Shown one piece after another: positions 25,100 to 33,570 of a stretch of 36,261 bases of DNA. The position numbers and the translations under genes were made by a program. The DNA comes from an uncultured Actinomycetes bacterium (GTDB taxonomy: Bacteria; Actinomycetota; Actinomycetes; Nanopelagicales; Nanopelagicaceae). Below the pieces are notes generated by a model, which saw only the letters and a program-made list of their open reading frames with translations, was not told the DNA's origin and did no database searches. Location of the stretch: assembly GCA_903850565.1 (NCBI GenBank), contig CAINLV010000085.1:1-36261 (forward strand), in the 5' to 3' direction. Numbering within the stretch: position 1 is the stretch's first letter; the number at the start of each line of letters is the position of its first letter.

Positions 25100-26218
25100 A
25101 TGCGGCGTTTTCTTTCGCGCCTTATCAAACTCTTTACCGATCGAAAGAATTGGGTTCGCCAGGTTTTTGTTACCTCAGTGGCCGCAGCAATTGCGTGGCA
25201 AGTTGGTGATTTAGCCTTTCCTCATGGCGGATTAGTAGCGGCAATCGTCTGCACTTTGAGCACCCGAATCTCACTGCATAAATCGGTTCGTGAAGGAATC
25301 GGTCAGATATTAGGAACTGCCATTGGCGCGATCATTGCTTTAACCACGACCGCCATTTTTCATTTTGGATTCATCACCGTGGGTATCACCGTCGTTTTAT
25401 GTTCCGTAGTTGCTCGCGCGTTGCGTTTGGGCGAAGTTGCTTCAATCAATGTGCCTGTGACTGCGCTTATCGTTATTGGTCCAGGGTTAAGTGAAACCAC
25501 AGCCTGGCACCGATTGACTTCCACCTTGATTGGCGCAGCGATTGCCATGGGGTTTTCTTATTTTTCTCATCCAAAGACCCCAGTTGGTCGTGCCCAAGAT
25601 CAGATTGCATCTTTGGGATTGCGCGCATCCAAACTTCTCCATGAAATGTCCCAAGGGGTAGCGGCTGGATATACCCAGGAAGCGGCTGGATCGTGGCTGG
25701 TACGAGCTCGTTCGTTAGTGGAGGAGATCCCTGGAATTCGAGCCCAGGCCGATGAAGCCCGCCGTTTCGCTCGGTGGTTCCCGACTGCCGAAACCTCGGT
25801 TGCCGAGGAAACTTATGCTCGAGGGGTAGCCGTGGAACATACGGTGGTGCAAGTTCGAACCATCGCTCGAACCCTCTTTGATTCAGTTGTCGACGGTGGC
25901 ATTCCTGCATCAACTAAGCGCCAGATCTCCAAGGCGCTCTCGACGGCCAGCTATGCGATCAGTGCCAAAATAGAAATGATGAATGACGTTGATGACAGTT
26001 TTGTAGACAACCTCATAAGCGATGAAGTTCGCGAAGCTGGAGCAGCGCTGGCTGAAACTTTGATGGAAGGCGCAGAATCCTCAGATCAAGAACAGCTCAT
26101 CCGAAGTATTTCGTTGATCTCCAATTTAGATCGTATTGCCGATTCGTTGGACAACAGTTCGCCGGCACTTTCGGATGTAGCAGATAAATCAGATAGTGAA
26201 GGCAAAAAAAGAAAGTAA
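25100..26218 (+). CDS. FUSC-family (aromatic acid exporter-like) membrane protein
   Basis: This 372-aa protein has an N-terminal half with about six hydrophobic segments in the FUSC/ArAE pattern (GGLVAAIVCTLSTR, REGIGQILGTAIGAIIAL, AIAMGFSYFSHP) and a cytoplasmic C-terminal half (from about 155) that is helical and rich in alanine and glutamate. Members export aromatic acids or act in envelope stress. It is probably co-transcribed with the CopD-like gene and ends convergently 13 bp from the next minus-strand gene. The substrate is not inferable. Confidence 0.75.
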   Translation: MRRFLSRLIKLFTDRKNWVRQVFVTSVAAAIAWQVGDLAFPHGGLVAAIVCTLSTRISLHKSVREGIGQILGTAIGAIIALTTTAIFHFGFITVGITVVLCSVVARALRLGEVASINVPVTALIVIGPGLSETTAWHRLTSTLIGAAIAMGFSYFSHPKTPVGRAQDQIASLGLRASKLLHEMSQGVAAGYTQEAAGSWLVRARSLVEEIPGIRAQADEARRFARWFPTAETSVAEETYARGVAVEHTVVQVRTIARTLFDSVVDGGIPASTKRQISKALSTASYAISAKIEMMNDVDDSFVDNLISDEVREAGAALAETLMEGAESSDQEQLIRSISLISNLDRIADSLDNSSPALSDVADKSDSEGKKRK

Positions 26219-26231
26219 ATAAGGTCGTAAA

Positions 26232-26915
26232 TTATTTCAAAATGTTAACGGCTCGGGCAATAACAAGTCCAACAGTTATTAATGAGGTAGCCGACTGAAT
26301 CATCATTAACATTTTTGCCCATCGACTAACCGGAAGAACATCGGTCGGACTGAACGCGCTGGCATTGGTAAACGAGACATAGAGGTAATCGAAAAATGAA
26401 GGTGCCCAATCAGCAGGGGCATATTCTGGCGATGACATCTGTGGAAAAAGAAAATCCGGATAGGGATCTAACGCTTGCGCTCTGGCGCCTGGACCTCCGC
26501 GATCAAATTCCCAATACCAAAGTGCAAATACGACAATATTGGTTAACCAAATAGAACCGCCAAACGAGAGCAAATCGTTAGCGTTGTTGACCGTTCCATG
26601 GATCAAACTTTGTATCAAACGTACTGCGGAAGCGATATTGGAAAGAGTCATTACTCCAGTGAGGCCAACACCCAAAATCCAACGCTCGCGCTTGTGTTTG
26701 CTAATTCGTCCAGGATTAATAATAAAAAGTGCCAAGGCCAATATAGCTTCGAGCAAGGATATATATGGCTGGCTTTTCAACGAGAGCGAATTAGGTAAGA
26801 GATATTGCAAAACAATTACTAATACGGCAACAAAGGTGACCGGCCAACGAGGTTCACCATGGTGTGGTCGATGCCAATGGGGCGGGTTTGGCAAATGGTA
26901 CAAGCGTTCACTCAT
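26232..26915 (-). CDS. Membrane protein with ion-channel-like pore segment but altered filter (DUF1345-like)
   Basis: This 227-aa protein has a histidine-rich N-terminus and about five membrane segments (near 24-41, 51-66, 79-101, 122-137 and 200-223). The segment DYLYVSFTNASAFSPTDVLP (176-195) followed by a last helix and ARAVNIL has the layout of a two-helix K+ channel pore (YFS..T.TTVGYGD..P, then the inner helix). The filter TVGYGD is replaced by AFSPTD, so potassium selectivity is not expected. It overlaps the upstream dimethylformamidase-like gene by four bases (ATGA). Similar actinobacterial proteins are annotated DUF1345 or hypothetical. Confidence 0.65.
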   Translation of the reverse strand: MSERLYHLPNPPHWHRPHHGEPRWPVTFVAVLVIVLQYLLPNSLSLKSQPYISLLEAILALALFIINPGRISKHKRERWILGVGLTGVMTLSNIASAVRLIQSLIHGTVNNANDLLSFGGSIWLTNIVVFALWYWEFDRGGPGARAQALDPYPDFLFPQMSSPEYAPADWAPSFFDYLYVSFTNASAFSPTDVLPVSRWAKMLMMIQSATSLITVGLVIARAVNILK

Positions 26916-28612
26916 TGAAGTTTCCTACCAATTTCCTTCTGCTGCCATAAGAGCAGGATTTGGCGCGTCACTTCTTGAAGTGATGCTCGAGAACTTGGAA
27001 TCATCCGCGTAACTGAGCAAGAAGGCAAGAGATCGCAAGGCCATAGCGTTATTCCTGCATTAAATACGGCCGCACCCGAAGGAGTCGTAAACCAAATGGA
27101 TTGAGCTCGAGGAATCCGACCTTTTACCGTCGCGGTAAGTTTCCAAGCGTCGCGTAACTTCATCATGCCTTCAAAAATAATATGAACGTTTGGTGGCTCA
27201 GCCTTACCTTTGCCCATTCCTTCGATCTCGCTATCCGATGCCCAGCCTATGAGTTCTGTCGATACTGGAATATGAAGCCAATTGGGAATCTCATATGGAT
27301 ATAGATCACCATAGACATGCACACCTTCGGTAGTTCCTCCGGTGAGCAAACTTCCCGGAGTGTTAATCCTTTTATCGGCGAATTGAATCGTGGCTTGATA
27401 CGGATTGATAATTGGATCGGTCTTGGCATCGCGGTAGACAATCACATGACGATATTTTCCAGAAGGTGATGCCGCCACTCGTGTTTGCCAGTAAGCAGTA
27501 TTGCCACCTAAGAAAAGTAAATTGACGCCATTGTTACGTGCAGCCATGGTGGCTTGAAATTCTCTGCGAGTGAAGTATTCGGCGTGGCCGCTAAAAATCA
27601 TTCCGTGATAATTGGTCGCTAGCGATGGCCATTGATCAAGATCGGTATCTGCGATCTGATCTACATTGAATCCTTCCATCTCCAAATATTGCACTAAGGC
27701 AATTCCATCGCGTTGAATATGTATCGCTCCACTTCCAACGATCGGTCGGTCCATGGATGAGACTCGACTTCGCTCAGCATTTTTTGCAGCTGGAGTATTG
27801 CCTGGTCCAAAGTAAAGGGAACGTCCGCCAAAAATATTGTAGGCAGTCCAGGTAAGCGTGGAGTGGACAAGGACAAGCGAAGAAGATGCTGTAGGACTTC
27901 GTACGATCAATGGAGCTGCGCCTTCGATCTTTCCAGTCGGAGAAATTGTTGTAACTAAATAGAAACCCGGCTTCCAGTCATTCCCAATGTGAAGGGAGAG
28001 CGTGGTCTTCCATTTGGTTTCGATCATTCGAAAGCCCGATGATGCAAAGGGAATTCTCTCTGCCTTTAACGAAGTGGGTTGACTTCTCCAGATTTCACGT
28101 CCACCTGATCCGTTGTACCAGCCAATTCTGATGACTGCAATTGTTCGATCGCCTTTAACAAAATCTGGACTATGAGTTGAGTATAAAGAGGCATGAATAT
28201 CCACGGTTTCACCGCACGAAACACTCGTTTTGTTCAGCCATAAAACACTTCCGTAAGGATTACTTATATCAATCTTGGCCCAGTCGTTCATCGTCAAAGC
28301 CAAGCCCGGTTTTTTATTTTCCTGCGCTACCCAATTTTTAGCCAAAGGGGCACAAGTTGAGTTTTGATAAGCAGAAAGGTCCACCGGGGTCTTCACTAGT
28401 AAAGATTTTTGGAAAGTTAACAAAGGCTGTTGCGGAATATCAGGATGAGAGGGGATTGGAGGGAGTTTTGGCTGGTGATTTTCTGAGTACTGATGAAAGC
28501 CAATAAAACTGGAGGTGACCACGATCACTAGTAAGAAAAGAAAAATCACAAGATTGACTCGCACTTTTGTGACGAACGAAAGGTCTTGTCGCGAAAACTT
28601 TCCTAGTTTCAT
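26912..28612 (-). CDS. Membrane-anchored N,N-dimethylformamidase large-subunit-like protein
   Basis: From ATG 28612 the protein is 566 aa: one membrane segment near residues 19-40, a linker, a beta domain with GWYNGSGG near 165-172, and then the Rossmann-like C-terminal domain of the dimethylformamidase beta-subunit family. That domain starts with HSTLTWTAYNIFGGRSLYF and contains FSGHAEYF and LLFLGGNTAYWQTR. DMFase needs an iron site of two tyrosines and a glutamate, and I have not verified them here. Many actinobacteria encode anchored or secreted paralogues of unknown substrate. The TTG start at 28660 lacks a ribosome site. A TACAAT box ends 9 bases before ATG 28612, so the transcript may be leaderless. 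Confidence 0.7.
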   Translation of the reverse strand: MKLGKFSRQDLSFVTKVRVNLVIFLFLLVIVVTSSFIGFHQYSENHQPKLPPIPSHPDIPQQPLLTFQKSLLVKTPVDLSAYQNSTCAPLAKNWVAQENKKPGLALTMNDWAKIDISNPYGSVLWLNKTSVSCGETVDIHASLYSTHSPDFVKGDRTIAVIRIGWYNGSGGREIWRSQPTSLKAERIPFASSGFRMIETKWKTTLSLHIGNDWKPGFYLVTTISPTGKIEGAAPLIVRSPTASSSLVLVHSTLTWTAYNIFGGRSLYFGPGNTPAAKNAERSRVSSMDRPIVGSGAIHIQRDGIALVQYLEMEGFNVDQIADTDLDQWPSLATNYHGMIFSGHAEYFTRREFQATMAARNNGVNLLFLGGNTAYWQTRVAASPSGKYRHVIVYRDAKTDPIINPYQATIQFADKRINTPGSLLTGGTTEGVHVYGDLYPYEIPNWLHIPVSTELIGWASDSEIEGMGKGKAEPPNVHIIFEGMMKLRDAWKLTATVKGRIPRAQSIWFTTPSGAAVFNAGITLWPCDLLPSCSVTRMIPSSRASLQEVTRQILLLWQQKEIGRKLQ

Positions 28613-28621
28613 TAGGACATA

Positions 28622-28627
28622 ATTGTA
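28622..28627 (-). promoter_or_regulatory. Putative -10 box for the dimethylformamidase-like operon
   Basis: Read on the minus strand the box is TACAAT, 9 bases before ATG 28612. Transcription starting 6-7 bases downstream would leave almost no leader. No good -35 hexamer is seen at 16-18 bp, so this is weak. Confidence 0.25.
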
Positions 28628-28661
28628 TATCAAAAACAATTGTGATGATTTCGTTATCAAA

Positions 28662-28675
28662 TGGTGCTTGCACTA
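28662..28675. promoter_or_regulatory. Imperfect palindrome upstream of the sugar ABC operon
   Basis: TGGTGC-TT-GCACTA is an inverted repeat with one mismatch per arm, about 90 bp before the substrate-binding protein gene and 50 bp before the divergent gene. LacI-family regulators of sugar uptake use sites of this size. No regulator gene adjoins. A possible -10 TATAGT is at 28713-28718. Confidence 0.25.
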
Positions 28676-28762
28676 ATTCACTGCCACACATACTTTTGGT
28701 TTGCCTCAATTTTATAGTGGGGATGCTTTCCGAAAACTTCAGCAGAAGAGAAATGGGAAAAA

Positions 28763-30064
28763 ATGTCAGATATGTTTACCGAGGAGGGCGTATCCCGTCG
28801 CTCCGTATTAAAGGGAACCGTTGCCGGTGCTGGAGCACTTGCAGCAGGTGGCCTTGTAAGTGCCGGAACTGCTAGTTCAGCAGACGCAGCCGGTGCCAAG
28901 AAGGTTTCCGTTGGTTCTAACCAATCCGATCCAGCCGCTCGCAAGAACGACTTGGCCTGGGTTGCTGCAGCTAAAACTGCTGGATTCGACGTTAAATTAA
29001 ATACCGTCGATCACAACACCTTCCAAAATCAGATCAACTCTTACCTTCAGGGCACACCAGATGACATCTTCACCTGGTTCGCTGGTTACCGCATGCAGTT
29101 CTTCGCAAAGAAGGGCCTTGCAACTAGCATCTCCGATGTTTGGAAGAAGATCGCACCTAATTTCTCCGCAGGTTACAAGAATGCCTCAACCGGCTTGGAT
29201 GGAAAGCAATACTTCATTCCAACAACCTGGTACCCATGGGCCATCATGTACCGCAAGTCAGTCTTTAAGACTGCCGGCGTAGATCCAGCCACCATCGTTA
29301 CTTGGGCTGATTTCATCAACGCTTGCAAGACTTTCCAATCAAAGGGCATCACTCCAGTCGCACTTGGCGACAAGGGTGGTTGGGAAGCAATGGGAACATT
29401 CGACTTCATCAACTTCCGTACCAACGGCTTTAAGTTCCACATGGACTTGACCGCTGGTCGTGCAAAGTGGACTGACCCACGCGTTCAGAAGACCTTCGCT
29501 AACTGGGCAACCATGTTCCCTTATCAGAACAACAACGTTCTGGATCTAGCTTGGGATGGCGCAGCACAACTCGTTCTTCAGAAGAAGGCCGCTATGCAGG
29601 TTATGGGTGCGTTCCACGCTTCCATCTACACCGATCCAGCAGATCTTGCTGACCTAGCGCTCTTTGCTTTCCCTGAGATCACCCCAGCTTATGGTCGTGA
29701 AGCAGTTGAAGCCCCAATCGATGGTTACATGCTTTCCAAGCATGCTTCAAAGAATCTTGCAAATGCTAAGTCATTGGCTGAGTTCATTTCATCAGACAAA
29801 TATGGCAAGGCAGTACTCGCGGTAGCTCCAACGGCGCTCTTCGCGAACAACAAGATGCCAAAGCCATCAGACCCATTTGCCCTTTCACAGGTCAACTTGG
29901 TCAACGGTTGCAAGTACATCGCACAGTTCTTCGATCGCGATTCCCGTCCAGACTTCGCTGGCACTATCTTCCAGAGTGCGTTGCAAAAGTTCTTGGGTGG
30001 CGGAGATCCAAAGGCAATCGCCACAGATCTTCAACAACAATGGGATGCGTTGCCACCAGCCTAA
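28763..30064 (+). CDS. Sugar ABC transporter substrate-binding protein, twin-arginine exported
   Basis: This 433-aa extracellular solute-binding protein of the family 1 (maltose/oligosaccharide) type has a twin-arginine leader SRRSVLKG at residues 11-18, a hydrophobic stretch to about 36 and cleavage near ADAAGA. The mature part starts KKVSVGSNQSD, with the SBP motif GLDGKQYFIPTTWYPWAIMYRKSVF near 142-166. Alternative start: ATG at residue 4. Codon use is markedly more uniform (TTC, AAG, AAC favoured) than in the neighbours, a sign of very high expression. It is 25 bp upstream of two permease genes. The sugar is not identified. Confidence 0.9.
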   Translation: MSDMFTEEGVSRRSVLKGTVAGAGALAAGGLVSAGTASSADAAGAKKVSVGSNQSDPAARKNDLAWVAAAKTAGFDVKLNTVDHNTFQNQINSYLQGTPDDIFTWFAGYRMQFFAKKGLATSISDVWKKIAPNFSAGYKNASTGLDGKQYFIPTTWYPWAIMYRKSVFKTAGVDPATIVTWADFINACKTFQSKGITPVALGDKGGWEAMGTFDFINFRTNGFKFHMDLTAGRAKWTDPRVQKTFANWATMFPYQNNNVLDLAWDGAAQLVLQKKAAMQVMGAFHASIYTDPADLADLALFAFPEITPAYGREAVEAPIDGYMLSKHASKNLANAKSLAEFISSDKYGKAVLAVAPTALFANNKMPKPSDPFALSQVNLVNGCKYIAQFFDRDSRPDFAGTIFQSALQKFLGGGDPKAIATDLQQQWDALPPA

Positions 30065-30089
30065 GGCTGTGGCATAGGATTCCTATTTA

Positions 30090-31034
30090 ATGACATCTAG
30101 CACTTCTACAAAGACGGCGGCGGCGGAGGCAACTCCCCGTCGCCGTCGGCGTGGGCACAACTTCACCACAACCGATCGCGCAGTATTGAGCGGTTTAGTT
30201 GGCGGCCCCACCATTCTTCACATTCTTCTTGTTTGGATTCCAGCACTCTGCACCGTCGCTCTCTCCTTCACTTATTGGGATGGCATCGGCGGACTCAATG
30301 AAATTCATTGGGTAGGGCTCAAGAACTACCAACAAATTTTCACGATCTACCAGGACTTTAAACCAGCAGTCAGAAATAACGTTCTCTGGTTGGGTTTCTT
30401 TGCCATTATCGCAACGCCCCTTGGCGTTATTTTGGCTTACTACATCGATAAAGAACTCAAGGGAACTAAGTTTTTCCAAACCGCTTTCTATTTGCCAATG
30501 GTGCTCTCATTGGCCGTTACCGGAATCGTGTGGGACTACATTTTCCGCACCAACGGCTTTGTTAACTCGGTTATGGGAAATACAGATGCTCAGACCGCAG
30601 TCTCTTGGTTTGGCGATCCTCATAAGAATATTTGGATAGTTTTAATCATCGCTTCGTGGCGACATATAGGTTACGTAATGTTGTTGTATTTAGCAGGTAT
30701 GAAGTCGGTGGATCCATCACTTCATGAAGCCGCAGCAATTGACGGTGCCACATCCTGGTACACCTTCCGAAAAGTTATTTTTCCATCACTTCGTCCAGTT
30801 AATGTCATCATTATCGTTATCACGGTAATTGATTCATTGCGAGCTTTTGACTTGGTTTACATTATTAACCGCGGTCGAAACGGGTTGCAGTTACTCGGCG
30901 TCTTGGTTTATGACAATATCTTTGGTGAAGCTACTCGTATCGGATGGGGATCAGCGCTAGCGACCATCCTCTTTGCGCTCTCAATTATCCCAATCATGCT
31001 TTATCTCTATCAAACCTTTAAAAAGGATAAGTAA
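30090..31034 (+). CDS. Sugar ABC transporter permease (MalF/UgpA type)
   Basis: This 314-aa inner-membrane permease has a basic cytoplasmic N-terminus (RRRRR near 17-22), six membrane segments and the EAA loop EAAAIDGATSWYTF, through which it contacts the ATPase. It starts 25 bp after the binding-protein gene. The ribosome site AGGA lies in a short ATAGGA-T-TCCTAT repeat at 30074-30086. It forms a heterodimer with the next gene. No ATPase follows, so a shared MsiK-type ATPase elsewhere must energise it. Confidence 0.9.
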   Translation: MTSSTSTKTAAAEATPRRRRRGHNFTTTDRAVLSGLVGGPTILHILLVWIPALCTVALSFTYWDGIGGLNEIHWVGLKNYQQIFTIYQDFKPAVRNNVLWLGFFAIIATPLGVILAYYIDKELKGTKFFQTAFYLPMVLSLAVTGIVWDYIFRTNGFVNSVMGNTDAQTAVSWFGDPHKNIWIVLIIASWRHIGYVMLLYLAGMKSVDPSLHEAAAIDGATSWYTFRKVIFPSLRPVNVIIIVITVIDSLRAFDLVYIINRGRNGLQLLGVLVYDNIFGEATRIGWGSALATILFALSIIPIMLYLYQTFKKDK

Positions 31035-31041
31035 ATAAAAA

Positions 31042-31911
31042 ATGGTTACCGGGAAAAGTTCTAAAGTCGGCAACTCAATCGCCATCTCGATTCTGTTTGT
31101 CTTCTCCCTTGTCTGGATGTTTCCAATCTTTTGGACTCTCCTACAGTCGCTGCGTCCATATGGCGATGTACTCAAGTATGGCTCGGTTTCCTGGCCACAC
31201 ACTCTAAATCTTCACAATTATTGGACTGCATTAGTTCAATCCCAAATGTGGAAATACTTCATTAACTCTTTCGAAGTCGCGGTCCCTGCCGTCCTTATCA
31301 CGCTCTTTCTCGCTTCGATGGTCGCATTTGTCGTTAGCCGCTACAGTTTCAAATTCAATGTTGGCCTGTTGATGCTCTTCACTGCCGGAAATTTGTTGCC
31401 ACCACAATTGGTATTCATCCCTATTTTCCGTCTCTACATCCACACCTGGGTCCCAAACTTTATTAATAGTGATGGGGTTCTCTACAACACGCAATTGGGC
31501 TTGATCTTGATTCATGTTGCGCTACAAATGGGCTTTGCCACGTTCGTGCTGAGCAACTACTTAAAGACTATTCCTAAAGAAATTTCGGAGTCAGCTTTGG
31601 TGGATGGCGCTAGCGTTTGGAAGCACTATTACGTGGTTATATTGCCGTTGTTACGTCCGGCGTTGGCTTCCCTTGGTGTATTAATGACTACGTGGATTTA
31701 CAACGACTTTTTCTGGTCCGTTGCACTTCTTAGTAGTGGTGACAAGCGTCCTATTACCGCTGCTCTGAGCAACCTACAGGGTGAATTCTTTACCGATTAC
31801 AACTTGTTGGCAGCAGGTGCAACTTTGGCCTTTATTCCAACATTGATTGTTTTCTTTACCCTCCGAAAGCAATTTGTTTCCGGTCTGACCCTTGGTTCAA
31901 CAAAGGGATAG
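31042..31911 (+). CDS. Sugar ABC transporter permease (MalG/UgpE type)
   Basis: This 289-aa second permease has six membrane segments and the EAA loop ESALVDGASVWKHYYVV. Its start is 7 bp after the first permease; no strong ribosome site is seen, consistent with coupling to the upstream stop. The operon ends here, 41 bp before an unrelated oxidoreductase. Confidence 0.9.
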   Translation: MVTGKSSKVGNSIAISILFVFSLVWMFPIFWTLLQSLRPYGDVLKYGSVSWPHTLNLHNYWTALVQSQMWKYFINSFEVAVPAVLITLFLASMVAFVVSRYSFKFNVGLLMLFTAGNLLPPQLVFIPIFRLYIHTWVPNFINSDGVLYNTQLGLILIHVALQMGFATFVLSNYLKTIPKEISESALVDGASVWKHYYVVILPLLRPALASLGVLMTTWIYNDFFWSVALLSSGDKRPITAALSNLQGEFFTDYNLLAAGATLAFIPTLIVFFTLRKQFVSGLTLGSTKG

Positions 31912-31952
31912 CAAGTACTGAAGTTCATTGACTTCTGGGCTAACATCTAAGG

Positions 31953-32906
31953 ATGAAAGCAATCCAACTCACTTCATTCGGTGGCCCAGAAGTTCTTCAA
32001 TATATTGATGTAGAAACTCCGACACCTGGTCCTGGTGAATCTCTCATTAAAGTCAGCGCCATCGGGATCAATTACGCCGATACCCATCAGACTGAAAACA
32101 GTTACTTGTCGCCACAAACTTTGCCATTGATACCTGGTCTGGAAATTGTCGGCACCACAGAATCTGGCACGCGCGTTCTTGCCCCTGTTTCTGGCGGATA
32201 TGCGCAGTATGGAATTGCTAGCACCGCATCCTTGATGCCGATTCCAGAAAATGTCTCCGATGGAGCAGCTCTGGCAATGATGGTGCAAGGAAGCACTGCC
32301 TATCATCTCTTAAAAACTCAAGGCCATCTTAAAAGCGGCGAATCCGTTGTTATACACGCAGCTGCTGGCGGAGTTGGAGTGATTGCAATCCAGTTAGCGA
32401 AATTGTGGGGTGGATTTGTCATTGCAGTTGTTTCCGATCCTTCAGGGGCAAAAGGCGAACTCGTGAAATCCCTGGGCGCCGATGTCGTTGTAAATGCGAA
32501 ATCTGAGAATCTAGCTGCTGATCTACTTGCCGCCAATCATGGCAAGCCAGTTGATCTCGTTCTAGAAATGGTCGGTGGTAAGACTTTTGAGGATTCACTT
32601 GCCGTTTTGGCGCCATTTGGTCGTTTGGTGGTTTTCGGTATGGCCTCTCGCGTGGCACCGCGAGCCATTACTGGCGGCGAACTAATGCACGGAAGCAAGA
32701 GCGTTTCTGGGTTTTGGTTGGCTCATTGCTTCGGCAAGAAGGAACTGCTCTACGACGTCATTCTGGAACTCTTTGGGCTGATCAGCTCAGGTGCGCTCAA
32801 GCCCATCGTCGGCGCCACTTACCCGCTTTCACAGGCTCGCCAGGCTCACGAAGCGATGCTTTCGCGAGCTACCGTAGGGAAAATCGTTCTCGATCCGACC
32901 GAATAA
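31953..32906 (+). CDS. NADPH:quinone reductase-like zinc-free MDR oxidoreductase
   Basis: This 317-aa protein of the quinone oxidoreductase branch of the medium-chain dehydrogenases has the N-terminal MKAIQLTSFGGPEVLQ typical for this branch. The nucleotide motif AAAGGVGVIAIQLAK is near 130-144, and no zinc-ligand cysteines are present. It is likely a cytosolic NADPH-dependent reductase of quinones or unsaturated carbonyls. It is the last gene before the tRNA remnant and the probable chromosomal side of the island border. AAATCG-GA-CGATTT at 32928-32941 is a small palindrome in its trailer. Confidence 0.85.
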   Translation: MKAIQLTSFGGPEVLQYIDVETPTPGPGESLIKVSAIGINYADTHQTENSYLSPQTLPLIPGLEIVGTTESGTRVLAPVSGGYAQYGIASTASLMPIPENVSDGAALAMMVQGSTAYHLLKTQGHLKSGESVVIHAAAGGVGVIAIQLAKLWGGFVIAVVSDPSGAKGELVKSLGADVVVNAKSENLAADLLAANHGKPVDLVLEMVGGKTFEDSLAVLAPFGRLVVFGMASRVAPRAITGGELMHGSKSVSGFWLAHCFGKKELLYDVILELFGLISSGALKPIVGATYPLSQARQAHEAMLSRATVGKIVLDPTE

Positions 32907-32986
32907 TCCTCACTTTCTTTTTTTCAAAAATCGGACGATTTCGCGACACCCCCAATTAGGTTGTACGCTCAGCCTTCGAAATTAGT

Positions 32987-33051
32987 GCCCCCCTAGCTCA
33001 GTCGGTAGAGCGTTTCCATGGTAAGGAAAAGTCTTTAAAATCGCATTTTAA
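32987..33051 (+). tRNA. tRNA-Thr(GGU), intact 5' half with missing or decayed 3' half
   Basis: The acceptor strand GCCCCCC, TA, D-arm GCTC-AGTCGGTA-GAGC and anticodon arm TTTCC-ATGGTAA-GGAAA are intact; the anticodon is GGT at 33020-33022. After the anticodon arm the sequence leaves the tRNA consensus. A stem TTAAA/TTTAA with a 7-base loop ATCGCAT falls exactly where the T-arm should be, but the loop lacks T54 and A58. The following TTGATGG pairs with only two of seven acceptor bases, so no functional tRNA is expected from this copy. It may be a junction of an integrated element or a worn remnant. Confidence 0.6.
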
Positions 33052-33144
33052 TTGATGGATTCCACACGCAAAGTCAAAGCAGGTGTGATTTCATTCGAAT
33101 TCGACTTTTTAAGCTGATCTAAAACATTCACCTTTCTCCCTCAG

Positions 33145-33166
33145 GTGAGGGGTAAGTGAGGGGTAA
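33145..33166. repeat. Two tandem copies of GTGAGGGGTAA
   Basis: GTGAGGGGTAA occurs twice in direct tandem, perfectly, about 100 bp downstream of the tRNA remnant. Short direct repeats near tRNA ends can be recombinase arm-binding sites, but two copies can also arise by slippage. Confidence 0.6.
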
Positions 33167-33548
33167 ATCAGGCGGCCAGTTAGTAGGAACGTAGCCAGGT
33201 GGTACCGGAAATTAGTCGTGGGGCAGTAGCGCCGAGTTCTGAAATATAGGGGCAAGCTGGAGTCCAGGCGGACGTACGGAGGGATGCGATCGACTTCTTT
33301 TAAAACGCTGGTATCGGCAACCCGACTAATCGTTAATGTCACCTTAATTGAGATGTCGGGATAAGCCGACAAGAGGGATGAATCTCTAGAGACCTCCCCA
33401 ACCGGTCATTAACGCAACCGTATGGGCCAGTTGGCTTTGCGTGGACTGTGGGGGTTGGGCTGTGCATTGAGTAGGCATTTGAGTATCTGCCGGTCAGTTG
33501 TGGGGCTGCATTGTTGGCGCAGTCTTTCTGGGACACTCCATAAGCAAT

Positions 33549-33570
33549 GGTTCATTCGCATGAATGAACC
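33549..33570. repeat. Perfect 9-bp hairpin upstream of the Pycsar genes
   Basis: GGTTCATTC-GCAT-GAATGAACC is a perfect inverted repeat with a 4-base loop, 102 bp before the effector start. No T-run follows, so it is not a typical terminator on the plus strand. It could be an operator or a leader-RNA hairpin of the defence operon. Confidence 0.6.

Noticed and set aside
33018-33051. Group I intron interrupting tRNA-Thr
   Set aside because: Such introns sit in the anticodon loop; here the loop and stem are intact, no 3' exon follows, and no intron core is visible.
33109-33372. Integrase C-terminus on the minus strand near the tRNA remnant
   Set aside because: The frame has no R-H-R-Y residues of tyrosine recombinases and no recognisable block; it is rich in serine, threonine, arginine and leucine without pattern.
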